Source: Candidatus Accumulibacter regalis (GTDB taxonomy: Bacteria > Pseudomonadota > Gammaproteobacteria > Burkholderiales > Rhodocyclaceae). From it: a DNA stretch of 64,000 nt. Below, in pieces: positions 37,073 through 45,922 of the stretch (the first letter of the stretch is position 1; each line of letters begins with the position of its first letter). A model generated the notes under the pieces. That model saw only the letters and a list, made by a program, of their open reading frames with translations, searched no databases and had not been told where the DNA came from. A program made the position numbers and the translations under genes. The stretch covers positions 80,984 to 144,983 of the forward strand of contig JEMY01000013.1 in assembly GCA_000585075.1 (NCBI GenBank). The letters run 5' to 3'.

Positions 37073-39361
37073 CTAGATTGTCTTGCCGGCCAGCGCGTCG
37101 GCGCTGCCGATCGCCGCCGGATCAGGGTCACGCCGAACGATCAACAGACGGACGGCAAAAAGCGCCAGGAGCAGCGTGCCGACGGCAAAGACAATGTCGC
37201 CGGGAACGCGCAGCCAGACAAAGGTCTCCATCCACGCCGAGTGAACGAACCCCGGTGAACGAGCAAACCACACCCCCTCGCTGAGGCTCGCCCAGGCCTG
37301 GTAGATGCCGGCCGGGACGAGCGACATGAAGACCATCATCGCCAGTCCGACATTCAGCGACCAGAACGTCAGGCCGACCAGTTTGTCCGACCACGCCGTC
37401 CGGTTCGAGAGACCGCGCAGGCAGAACAGCAACAGGCCGATGCCGAGCATGCCATAGACACCGAACAGTGCGGCATGACCGTGCGCCGCAGTCATGTTCA
37501 TGCCTTGCATATAGTAGAGAGCGATCGGTGTGTTGAGCGTGAAGCCCAGAAGGCCGGCGCCGACGATGTTCCAGAAACCGACGGCGATAAAGCACAGGAT
37601 CGGCCACTTGTACGCCTGCACCCAGGGAGCAGCCTTGGAACGCTGATAATTGCGCCAGGCTTCGACGCCGATCATCGCCAGCGGCACCACTTCCAGTGCC
37701 GAGAACATCGCCCCAATGGCGATCACCGAAGTCGGCGTACCGGTGAAGTAGAGGTGATGCAGTGTGCCGAGAATGCCACCGAACAGGAAGACGATGGTTT
37801 CCAGGATGATCGCGCTGTTGGCGGTCGCCGCGCGAATAAGTCCGAGACGGGTGAACAGCAGGGCGATGACGGCGGTGGCGAAGACCTCGAAGAAGCCCTC
37901 GACCCACAGGTGCACCAGCCACCAGCGCCAGTATTCGACCATCGCGTAGTGTGTTTTCTGACCCCAGGCCAGCGAAGTGGCGTAGAAGCCGCCGATGCAC
38001 AGCGCAGCAAGGAAGACCATGGCGATCAGCCCGCGGCTTTCGGAGGGTTTGCGCAGCGCCGGCATCAGAGCGCGACCGAGCAGCGTCACCCAGATCAGCA
38101 GGCCAGCGAACAACAGGATCTGCCAGACACGGCCCATGCTGGTGTACTCGAGACCCTGGTTGCCGATCCAGAAACTGTAGTCGTTGCCCATATTCTGCAA
38201 GCTGCCCAGCCAGCCGGTGACCGTCGACCCGGCGACGATGATCAGTAGGGCATAGAACAGCAAATCGACGCCCAGGCGCTGGTATTTCGGTTCGCTGCCG
38301 GAAATCGCCGGCGCGATATAGAGGCCGGTGGCCAGCCAGGCGGTGGCGATCCACAGCACGGCAAACTGCGTATGGATGGTACGACTGACGGTAAAGGGCA
38401 GGATGTCGCCGAGCGCGATACCGAAGAAGCTCGTCCCCTCGACCGCATAGTGCGCGGTGATGACGCCCATGCCAACTTGCGCCAGGATCAGCGCGATGAC
38501 CACATAGAAATACTTACGGGTGGCCAGCATCGATGGCGTTGCCTTGAGCTTGAAGAGCGGGTCAGCCTTTGGCGGGCTTGGGTCACCTGCTTCATGGCTG
38601 GTCGAGTGGAAGAAGATCATCGCGGCGATCGCGCCGAGCATGAGAATAACGCTGGCAATCGACCAGATGCCGGTACCGGTAGTCGGCGTATTGCCGACCA
38701 GCGGCTCGTGCGGCCAATTACTGGTGTAGCTCAAGTTGCTTTCACCTGGGCGGTCGGTCACTGCCGACCAAGCGCTCCAGAAGAAGAAGGCCGTCAGGTC
38801 CTGCCGATCGGCCGCGTCGCGCAGAATGTTGGCTGGCATCGCGTACTGCTCGCGCAAGGCGTCGAGCGCAGGCTCGCCACCAAAGAGATCGGCGTAGTGC
38901 TTCGCCACCTGCGCCACGGCGGCAGCCCGATCAGCACTCAGGCTGATCGAGCCGCTGGCAGCGTCGTAGGTATTGCGCCGGAGCTCGGTCTTCAACTGCG
39001 CATCGAGTTGCGCTTGCTGGCTGGGCTGAAGGTGCTCGTAGGCGGCGCCGAAATAACGCTGTGCCCAGATCGCCCGCAGCGCAAGCGCTTCGCGGTGCAG
39101 CCAGTCGGCCGACCAGTCCGGCGCGAGATAGCTGCCGTGCCCCCAGACCGAGCCCAGTTGCTGGCCGCCGGCCGAGAGCCAGGATTGCTGGCCACGCTGC
39201 ACCTGCCCCGTGGAGAAGAGAACCTGGCCGTCACTGCTGACCACCTGCGTCGGAATGGGCGGCGCGTGCACGAAAATCTCGCGGCCAACCCAGCCCAGCG
39301 CGGCGAAGGAAAGCACGCAGATCAGTGCTAGCCAGATCCACAGCTTGCGTGTGTTATGCAT
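37073..39361 (-). CDS. norB: Quinol-dependent nitric oxide reductase (qNOR)
   Basis: 762 residues: an N-terminal periplasmic domain of the qNOR type (residues about 25-215) followed by 12 or more membrane segments of the heme-copper oxidase superfamily. Haem and FeB ligand regions are visible in TIHTQFAVLWIATAW, EYWRWWLVHLWVEGFFEVF, LGTLHHLYFTG and NMTAAHGHAALFGVYGM. Reduces NO to N2O with quinol, with no NorC subunit needed. AAAGGAG precedes the start. Two NsrR-like operators lie 60-110 bases upstream, and nsrR itself is next. Confidence 0.95.
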   Translation of the reverse strand: MHNTRKLWIWLALICVLSFAALGWVGREIFVHAPPIPTQVVSSDGQVLFSTGQVQRGQQSWLSAGGQQLGSVWGHGSYLAPDWSADWLHREALALRAIWAQRYFGAAYEHLQPSQQAQLDAQLKTELRRNTYDAASGSISLSADRAAAVAQVAKHYADLFGGEPALDALREQYAMPANILRDAADRQDLTAFFFWSAWSAVTDRPGESNLSYTSNWPHEPLVGNTPTTGTGIWSIASVILMLGAIAAMIFFHSTSHEAGDPSPPKADPLFKLKATPSMLATRKYFYVVIALILAQVGMGVITAHYAVEGTSFFGIALGDILPFTVSRTIHTQFAVLWIATAWLATGLYIAPAISGSEPKYQRLGVDLLFYALLIIVAGSTVTGWLGSLQNMGNDYSFWIGNQGLEYTSMGRVWQILLFAGLLIWVTLLGRALMPALRKPSESRGLIAMVFLAALCIGGFYATSLAWGQKTHYAMVEYWRWWLVHLWVEGFFEVFATAVIALLFTRLGLIRAATANSAIILETIVFLFGGILGTLHHLYFTGTPTSVIAIGAMFSALEVVPLAMIGVEAWRNYQRSKAAPWVQAYKWPILCFIAVGFWNIVGAGLLGFTLNTPIALYYMQGMNMTAAHGHAALFGVYGMLGIGLLLFCLRGLSNRTAWSDKLVGLTFWSLNVGLAMMVFMSLVPAGIYQAWASLSEGVWFARSPGFVHSAWMETFVWLRVPGDIVFAVGTLLLALFAVRLLIVRRDPDPAAIGSADALAGKTI

Positions 39362-39423
39362 GATGAAGCTCCTTTACGGTAGCGGTAGAACCAATGTAAG
39401 AGAACGCGACGACAACCTTCTTT

Positions 39424-39446
39424 AAGCGGCATTTTAAATGCCTCTT
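39424..39446. promoter_or_regulatory. NsrR operator candidate 1
   Basis: 23-base 11-1-11 palindrome: arms AAGCGGCATTT and AAATGCCTCTT around a central T, with one mismatched pair. Resembles the NsrR consensus of AAGATGCATTT arms. Located in the norB promoter region. Confidence 0.75.
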
Positions 39447-39450
39447 CTTA

Positions 39451-39473
39451 AAGATGCAAGCACAATGCTTCTT
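39451..39473. promoter_or_regulatory. NsrR operator candidate 2
   Basis: Second 23-base site: arms AAGATGCAAGC and CAATGCTTCTT. The outer AAGATGCA matches the NsrR half-site exactly. Centre-to-centre distance to site 1 is 27 bases, between two and three helical turns. Confidence 0.7.
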
Positions 39474-39528
39474 CTGTGGCGACAGAAGCGAAGCAAATTG
39501 GCGACGATTGTCGCCAAGTGCGGAGGAG

Positions 39529-39978
39529 CTACTTGGGAATGGCTCGCACAGGTCGCAGGACGTGAAGAATCACACGTTCGCTCTTGCCGAGCAGATCGGC
39601 AAGCGTGACGCCATCCAGCACCTTGAGGAACGCAGCGAGGGCCTCTGAAAGCGCAAGCTTCAGCTGGCAATCGGGGTCCAGAATGCAGGTAGAGTTCTTG
39701 CCGAAGCACTCGACCAGGTCCATGCCCGACTCCATATGGCGCATAACATCGCCGACAACGATGGTCGTGGCTGGACAGGCAAGGCGCAAGCCACCGCCCT
39801 TGCCGCGCAAGCCATCGACATAGCCGCCACGGATCAAGCGACTGACGACTTTCATCAAGTGGTTGCGCGACACGGCGAAGCGGTCAGCAATCTCCTGGAT
39901 GGTCACCAGGCGGTCCTCGTTGGTCCCGAGGTAGATCAGTACGCGTAGTGCATAGTCAGTGTGCTGGGTGATGTGCAT
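39529..39978 (-). CDS. nsrR: NO-sensing Rrf2-family repressor NsrR
   Basis: 149-residue winged-helix protein (HTH in VTIQEIADRFAVSRNHLMKVV). Three cysteines, Cys91, Cys98 and Cys104 in ECFGKNSTCILDPDC, form the Fe-S cluster site that NO destroys in NsrR. Rrf2 relatives such as IscR share the fold, but adjacency to norB and the two operators favours NsrR. Lies upstream of norB on the same strand, with 167 bases between. Confidence 0.9.
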   Translation of the reverse strand: MHITQHTDYALRVLIYLGTNEDRLVTIQEIADRFAVSRNHLMKVVSRLIRGGYVDGLRGKGGGLRLACPATTIVVGDVMRHMESGMDLVECFGKNSTCILDPDCQLKLALSEALAAFLKVLDGVTLADLLGKSERVILHVLRPVRAIPK

Positions 39979-40620
39979 GGCAGGTTCTCGGTTCGCCCGG
40001 TGGCATCGCCATCACTGGCGACCCCGCCTGCGGATGACAGCAACGGACAAATTGCGAACTCTACCGGACGGCGCCTTCTGGGGTAAGCCTATCTTCATCG
40101 TCTTGCCGCGCGCGAGGGGAATCGCCGCGACCTTGCTTGGACTATCACGCCCGGCGCTCAACACGCGCCTTTCACGGCGTGCGCTGCAAACGAAAGCCGG
40201 AGCCGGAACTGCTCGCAGGTGTTACGTTTCGCACTTCCGGAGAAAGCCCTTGATCGCCTCGTAAGTCCCTGTATAACGGCGCTATTGTTTCTACTCGACA
40301 GAACGACCAAGTGATATGCGATCTGTTTGTTGCACCCCATGTGGGCTTCTCCCGGCTCGGCGGTTCACGGCCAGGTGTCTGATTCACCGGGAGAACTGCG
40401 CGCAGTTTGTCTTTGGCACGATGTGTGCTTTAATGTCATGCCAAAAAGCCGTCAGCTACTCTTTCCCGTTCGCCTATCCAGGGCTTTGAGCGGCTGTACC
40501 TCCAAGAGCACCCGACGCAGCCTGAGCAACGTGGCCCTGGCTGCTTTTTCTTTTCGCCCTGCAAGACACCGATGATCCGTAGCAGGGCAAGTTCTGCGTG
40601 TATGGCGGGAGGCCTAGGAC
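39979..40620. other. Intergenic region upstream of the SulP gene
   Basis: 642 bases with no credible gene. A possible sigma70 promoter is TTGATC (40250-40255), 16-base spacer, TATAAC (40272-40277), about 340 bases before the SulP start. GGGAGG at 40607-40612 is the SulP ribosome site. Confidence 0.4.
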
Positions 40621-42834
40621 ATGGAAATTGCATTAAATCTCAAGAACGACAAGCTCGTCGGTGATTTCTGGGGCGGTCTTGCGTCGATGCTCGTCGCCCT
40701 GCCGTCGGCGATCGCTTTTGGCGTCACCATCTACGCTGCTATCGGCCCCGAGTACGCCGGCCTGGGCGCATTGGCCGGCATTCTCGGAACGACCGCTCTT
40801 GGCCTGGTCGCACCGACGCTCGGTGGCACCAATCGCCTGATCACCGCGCCCTGTGCGCCGGCGGCGGCGGTATGCTCGGCCTTTGCCATCGAACTGGTGC
40901 AGAACGGCGTTCCGGCCACCTTCATCGTGCTCATGTTGACGGCTCTCGGCCTGGTCTGCGGGATCGTGCAACTACTGCTCGGCTTTCTCGGCGTCGGCGG
41001 CCTGATCAAGTACATCCCGTTTCCGGTTGTCAGTGGCTACCTCAGTGGCGTCGGCCTGATCATCATCGGCAGCCAGATCCCCAAATTCATGGGGGTAATG
41101 GATGGCACGTCCTGGTGGCGGGTGTTGATCGCACCCGACCTGTGGCACTGGCAAACCGCGCTCATTGGTGCCGTCACCATGGCCGTGATGCTCGGCGCGC
41201 CGCGCGTCACGCGCCTGGTGCCGGCAGCCATCCTCGGCTTGCTGGGCGGGCTGATCACCTACTTTGCGATCGCCTACGCGGTCGACGATTCCCTGCTGGT
41301 CATGGACGGCAACCCGCTGATCATCGGCCCGCTCGGGGGCACGGCGTCGAGCATGCTGGAGGCGATCACCGGCCGCTGGCACGAAATCGGCGAACTGAAG
41401 CTCAGCCAGATCGGCGCGCTGCTGGGAACGGCGCTGACGCTGGGCGTCTTGCTCTCGATCGACACCTTGAAGACCTGCGTCGTGCTCGACACCATGACCC
41501 GCAGCCGCCACGATTCGAACCGCGAGTTGATCGCGCAGGGTTCCGGCAACATTGCTTCCGCCTGCGTCGGCGGCATGCCGGGTGCCGGACAGATGGGGGC
41601 AACGCTGGTCAATCTCACCAGCGGTGGACAGACGCGCGTTTCCGGCGTCATCGAAGGGGTGCTGTCGCTGATCACCTTTCTCGCCCTGGGCAGCTTCATC
41701 GCCTGGATTCCGGTCGCTTCCCTGGCGGCCATCCTGATCATCGTCGGCGTGCGCATGATCGACCGCCACAGCCTGCACCTACTCGACTCGCCATGGACGC
41801 GCTTTGACTTTTTCGTCGTCCTGACGGTGGTCGGCGTGGCCCTTGGCTACAGCCTGATCGCGGCGTCGGGTGTGGGCATCGTTCTGGCCATGCTGCTGTT
41901 TATCCGCGAGCAACTGAGCAGTACGGTGATCCGCAGCAAGGTCGACGGCGGTAGTCGCTTCTCGAAGCGGGTGCGCCTGCCCGAGGAGATGGAATTGCTC
42001 GAAAAGGAGGGGCAGCAGACGGCCATTCTGGAACTGCAAGGTAGCCTATTCTTCGGCACCAAGGATCAGTTGTACCTGGCGCTCGAGCAGGAAGTCGGCA
42101 CGCGAAAGTACCTCGTTCTGGACATGCGGCGCGTGCAGTCGGTCGACGTCACTGCCGTGCACCTGCTCGAGCAGATCAGGGACTCGCTGATCGAACGCGA
42201 CGCCTTCCTGATTTTCAGCAACCTGTCGCAGGCCCTGCCCAACGGCCGCAGGATCGGCGAGCTCTTCGATCAGATGGCACTTACGACGCAGAGCGAGCAT
42301 GTCAAGATCTTCCCCGAACTCGATGACGCGGTCGAGTGGATTGAAGACCAGATCCTGGGCCACGATCTGGAACAGGAAGCCCGGATCGCGCCGCTGGAAC
42401 TCGCCGATATCGAGCTCCTCAGGGATCACAAGGAGGAAACACTCATCGACCTCGAGGCCTGCTTCGAGCGGCGCTCGGTCGCCAAAGGCGACAAGGTGTA
42501 CTCGTTCAACGATCCCGGTAACGAGCTGTTCCTGATTCGCAAGGGCGCCGTGCGCATCACCCTGCCGACCGGCGACGGAACTCCGGGTCATCACGCATTG
42601 ACCTATGGACGCGGTGACTTCTTCGGCGGCATGGCCTTCCTTTCGCAAATGACGCGTTTCAACGATGCCAGGGCGGTTGAAGACACCGAGCTGTTCGTCC
42701 TGCAACGCGAGCAGTTCGACAGAATCAGAGAGGAACACAAGCGACTCGCGTGTCACCTGGTCGAAGCGGTTGCCAAGGTTCTGGCCCTGCGCCTGCGCTA
42801 CTCGGACAAGGAACTGATGGCCATGCAGGATTAG
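40621..42834 (+). CDS. SulP-family anion transporter with STAS and cyclic-nucleotide-binding-like domains
   Basis: 737 residues. Residues 10-430 hold about 12-14 membrane segments of the SulP (SLC26) family, including GGTNRLITAPCAPAAAVCSAF. A STAS domain follows (about 465-580; AILELQGSLFFGTKDQLY, LVLDMRRVQSVDVTAV). Residues about 610-735 form a cNMP-binding-like fold (SFNDPGNELFLIRKGAVRI, GDFFGGMAFLSQMTRFNDARA). The phosphate-binding cassette keeps the Arg but has Gly where Glu usually contacts the ribose, so cyclic nucleotide binding is uncertain. Substrate could be sulfate, bicarbonate or another anion. A strong GGGAGG site precedes the start. Confidence 0.9.
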   Translation: MEIALNLKNDKLVGDFWGGLASMLVALPSAIAFGVTIYAAIGPEYAGLGALAGILGTTALGLVAPTLGGTNRLITAPCAPAAAVCSAFAIELVQNGVPATFIVLMLTALGLVCGIVQLLLGFLGVGGLIKYIPFPVVSGYLSGVGLIIIGSQIPKFMGVMDGTSWWRVLIAPDLWHWQTALIGAVTMAVMLGAPRVTRLVPAAILGLLGGLITYFAIAYAVDDSLLVMDGNPLIIGPLGGTASSMLEAITGRWHEIGELKLSQIGALLGTALTLGVLLSIDTLKTCVVLDTMTRSRHDSNRELIAQGSGNIASACVGGMPGAGQMGATLVNLTSGGQTRVSGVIEGVLSLITFLALGSFIAWIPVASLAAILIIVGVRMIDRHSLHLLDSPWTRFDFFVVLTVVGVALGYSLIAASGVGIVLAMLLFIREQLSSTVIRSKVDGGSRFSKRVRLPEEMELLEKEGQQTAILELQGSLFFGTKDQLYLALEQEVGTRKYLVLDMRRVQSVDVTAVHLLEQIRDSLIERDAFLIFSNLSQALPNGRRIGELFDQMALTTQSEHVKIFPELDDAVEWIEDQILGHDLEQEARIAPLELADIELLRDHKEETLIDLEACFERRSVAKGDKVYSFNDPGNELFLIRKGAVRITLPTGDGTPGHHALTYGRGDFFGGMAFLSQMTRFNDARAVEDTELFVLQREQFDRIREEHKRLACHLVEAVAKVLALRLRYSDKELMAMQD

Positions 42835-42990
42835 GGGCCTCCGCCCGCGGGAGAACCTGTCTGACGGCGGTTCGGGAGCTCGACGGACCAACCATCATCG
42901 ATGGCCGTCGTCACATCACTGCGGATCTCTGCGGGTTTTCGGTTGGTCGATCTCGGCGTCTGTGGGAGCCGAGGATCCGCGCAAGAAGAC

Positions 42991-43323
42991 CTACTTCCTA
43001 TGCAGGATCAGCGTAACGAGCAGGATGGATTCCTGTTTGCTGTGCAAGGCGTGCGGCGCCGCATCGTTCAGATAAATGAGGCTTCCCGGCCGCAGCGTCC
43101 GGGTTCTGCCGTGACAGCTAAAGTCCACTTCGCCGCTCAGACACTGGACGGTCATCGCGCCGGCGGCGCTGTGCTCCTGCATGGTGGCGCCGGCGTTCAG
43201 GACGAGGCGGAAGATTTCAATGTGATCATCGCGCACCAGTGTCGCCGAACCGTTGCTGGCCAGCGCGTCGGCGACGTCGTTGATGCTCACCAGATCGCCC
43301 GACTTGGCGTGTGATAGCGCCAT
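42991..43323 (-). CDS. Small single-domain cupin protein
   Basis: 110 residues forming one beta-barrel cupin: AGATMQEHSAAGAMTVQCLSGEVDF and LRPGSLIYLNDAAPHALHS. Only one His stands in the first motif (EHSA), so metal binding may be weak. Function unknown; small cupins of this type often sense or detoxify. GAGGAG is placed seven bases before the ATG. Neighbours give no clear link. Confidence 0.75.
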   Translation of the reverse strand: MALSHAKSGDLVSINDVADALASNGSATLVRDDHIEIFRLVLNAGATMQEHSAAGAMTVQCLSGEVDFSCHGRTRTLRPGSLIYLNDAAPHALHSKQESILLVTLILHRK

Positions 43324-43350
43324 GACAAAGCTCCTCAGAAGACGCGATCG

Positions 43351-43740
43351 TCACCCGGCTGAAGCGGGGGCTTTCAGGGCGCGTGAGCCGCTCACAGCGG
43401 CGATACAGGGGCGCGAACGCGGCCCCCACCAGGTTCCTGGTGCCACCGCCGAGCTTCCCGGTCGCACCTCCGGGCGAACGGGCCAATTCCGGCTTCTGCG
43501 CCGCGAGCGTGCCCGCCCTCGCCTCCCCGCTCCGGGATTCTCGAAACAGTCACAACCGGCTTCTGCGGCAATATGATTCGTATCAACAGGAAGACGATCG
43601 AGTCGTTCGACCAGTTTTCCCAGCTTTCGATGCTCGCTGAGCAGCTGCGAAACGATCTCGTTCACGCAATCCTCCGTTACTTGTGGAGCGGCGTCGTCCG
43701 GGAAACACCGCTTTCGCAAATGCTGCCGCAACGACTCCAT
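43351..43740 (-). CDS. Doubtful hypothetical ORF
   Basis: 129 codons. The first 60 residues (VNEIVSQLLSEHRKLGKLVERLDRLP) look like a plausible helical protein, but the rest is Arg/Gly/Pro-rich and resembles out-of-frame high-GC sequence. No good ribosome site. It may be a broken small gene between the cupin and the enzyme I-like gene. Confidence 0.2.
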   Translation of the reverse strand: MESLRQHLRKRCFPDDAAPQVTEDCVNEIVSQLLSEHRKLGKLVERLDRLPVDTNHIAAEAGCDCFENPGAGRRGRARSRRRSRNWPVRPEVRPGSSAVAPGTWWGPRSRPCIAAVSGSRALKAPASAG

Positions 43741-43778
43741 GGACGCGGCTTCGTAGCACCCTCGCCGCAGCAGTGACT

Positions 43779-45887
43779 TTAGTTCAGATCGCCTTCCTGC
43801 CGGTCGACCAGGTCGGCGAATTCGGGGTGGCGTTCGATGAAACCGGCGACATACGTACAGCGGGGGTCAATCCTCCAGTGCCGTTGGCGCGCCTCCTTCA
43901 ACGCGACTCCGACCAGTTCGGCGGCTATTCCGTGTCCGCGAAGTTCGTCGGGCACGAAAGTGCGGTCAAGAATCACACGATCCTCTTCGATGAGGTAGCT
44001 CAAATAGGCCGTACCGCTCTCGCCTACCTGCGACTCAAAGCGCTGGCGAGCAGCGTTGTGCGCCACCGAAGGCAGTGGCGCGCTGGTGGTCGATGTCGGC
44101 GGGTCGAACTCAAGGGAGGACACCGGCCGGCGACGGTTCCAGTCGTCCTGCACCAGCGCCCGGATGTCGCGCGTCGAGTGCACCGACAGAACCTGCCCGG
44201 CCAGCTTTTCTGCCTGTTGCACATCGGTCGAGCGAATGGCGTGCTTGATGTCCAGAAGCCGGCCGGGACTGACGCTGAAGCTTCGGAAGCCGAGGCCGAT
44301 CAAGAGGTTTGTATAGCTGGGGTCATTGGCAATTTCGCCACACAGAGAGATCGGTGTTCCCTTGCGCCTGGCCACGCGTGCCAGCGTCGCGAGCACGCGC
44401 AGAACGGCTGGATGCAAGGGATCGTAGGTGGATTTCATTTCGCCACGAATGCGATCGGCAGCGAGCAGAAACTGGACGAGGTCGTTGCTGCCGACGCTGA
44501 AGAAGTCGACCTCGTCGGCAAGTTGTTCGATGAGGATCGCCGCCGACGGCGTTTCGATCATCGCGCCGACCGGGATCAGCGGATCGAACGATTGGCCCGC
44601 TGCGACGACTTGCGCCTTGGCATGGTCAATCGCTGCTTTCGCCGCGCGCAAGTCGTCGATGCCGTCGATCATCGGCAGAAGAATGGCGACCGAATGCGTT
44701 GCGCTCAGCCGGAGGATGGCCCGCAGTTGCGTGTGCAGCAGGCCGGGATGCGCGAGCAGCAGCCTGATGCCCCGAAAGCCCATGGCCGGGTTGGCTTCGG
44801 GTGGTAGCGGGAAATAGCTGAGCGGTTTGTCACTGCCGACATCGAGAACGCGAATCACCGTTTGCGCCGGTTGCAGGTGCTCCGCCGTGGCGCGGTAGAA
44901 CTGGTACTGCTCGTCTTCCGAGGGGAAATGGTCCTGGACGAGAAAGACGAACTCCGTGCGATAGAGTCCGACGCCATCGGCCTTGACGTTCGCCGCCGCC
45001 AGCGCGTCGGCAGTCTGGCCGATGTTGGCGCAGAGCTTGATTTCGACGCCATCGTGAGTGACCGTCGGCAGGCCGACCAAGCCCTTCAGGACGCCCTGGT
45101 GAACTTTCAGGTTGGCGTCCAGTTGATCGTACTTGCGCAGAATTTCGGCCTGGGGATTGATGAAGGCGCGTCCAGCCAGAGCATCGACGATCACCAGATC
45201 GCCCGCACGAATCTTCCCGGTCGCTTCCGGCACCTGTACGAGCGTGGGGATGCCGAGCGAGCGGGCCAGGATGGTGGCGTGCGCCGTGAGGCCACCTTTT
45301 TCGACAATCAAGCCCCGCACGCCCTGGCCTTCCAGGCGAGCAACGACGGAGGCGAGAATTTCGCTGGTGACGATCACGCATCCCTCGTGAACAACCGGAA
45401 CCTCCGGCAGCCCGCTTTCCGCCAGGTGATCGAGGAGGCGTCTGCCGACGTCGTACACGTCGGCGGCACGCTCGCGGAAGTACGGATCTTCGAGGCGGCC
45501 GAACAACGCCATCAATTGCTTGATCGCTTCTTCGACCGCAGCCTCCACGTTCATCCGATTTTCGAGGCAAAGCGCATGCACCGCATCGCGTAGTTGCGCG
45601 TCGCGCAGGAGGAGGATCTGCGCTTCGAAAATTTCCGCCTCATCCTTCCCCAAGGTCCGCCTGACGCTCTCCTGGACTTCCCGCAGCTTGCCCTCGGCGG
45701 CGACGACGGCGGCATCGAAGCGCTCGCTCTCCCCCTGCGCCTCCGCCTCGCTCACCTGCCGGAGCGGAACGGCCGTCTGTTTTCTGGCGCAATCGCAGAG
45801 CAGCGCGCGCCCACGGGCAAGGCCCGAAGATGCCACCTCGCCGACGATCATCAAAGGGGCGGGCGGCGTGTGGTCGGTGTTGTTCAT
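43779..45887 (-). CDS. PTS enzyme I-like phosphotransferase fused to a GNAT-like acetyltransferase domain
   Basis: 702 residues. An enzyme I-type N-terminal region leads to the phosphohistidine motif KGGLTAHATILARSLGIP (His near residue 200), then the PEP-binding TIM barrel (GLYRTEFVF, NPAMGFRGIRLLL, MIETPSAAI, FFSVGSNDLVQF, CGEIANDP). After residue 600 comes a short GNAT-like domain of the YidJ type (ELRGHGIAAELVGVALKEARQ, CTYVAGFIERHPEFADLV). No HPr or EIIA gene is adjacent, so the phosphate acceptor is unknown. Start set at ATG 45887, since upstream codons overlap the transsulfuration gene. 35 bases downstream of that gene. Confidence 0.85.
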   Translation of the reverse strand: MNNTDHTPPAPLMIVGEVASSGLARGRALLCDCARKQTAVPLRQVSEAEAQGESERFDAAVVAAEGKLREVQESVRRTLGKDEAEIFEAQILLLRDAQLRDAVHALCLENRMNVEAAVEEAIKQLMALFGRLEDPYFRERAADVYDVGRRLLDHLAESGLPEVPVVHEGCVIVTSEILASVVARLEGQGVRGLIVEKGGLTAHATILARSLGIPTLVQVPEATGKIRAGDLVIVDALAGRAFINPQAEILRKYDQLDANLKVHQGVLKGLVGLPTVTHDGVEIKLCANIGQTADALAAANVKADGVGLYRTEFVFLVQDHFPSEDEQYQFYRATAEHLQPAQTVIRVLDVGSDKPLSYFPLPPEANPAMGFRGIRLLLAHPGLLHTQLRAILRLSATHSVAILLPMIDGIDDLRAAKAAIDHAKAQVVAAGQSFDPLIPVGAMIETPSAAILIEQLADEVDFFSVGSNDLVQFLLAADRIRGEMKSTYDPLHPAVLRVLATLARVARRKGTPISLCGEIANDPSYTNLLIGLGFRSFSVSPGRLLDIKHAIRSTDVQQAEKLAGQVLSVHSTRDIRALVQDDWNRRRPVSSLEFDPPTSTTSAPLPSVAHNAARQRFESQVGESGTAYLSYLIEEDRVILDRTFVPDELRGHGIAAELVGVALKEARQRHWRIDPRCTYVAGFIERHPEFADLVDRQEGDLN

Positions 45888-45922
45888 GAGCGAGGTTCCC
45901 TCGTCGAGGCCAGGAACGGCAG

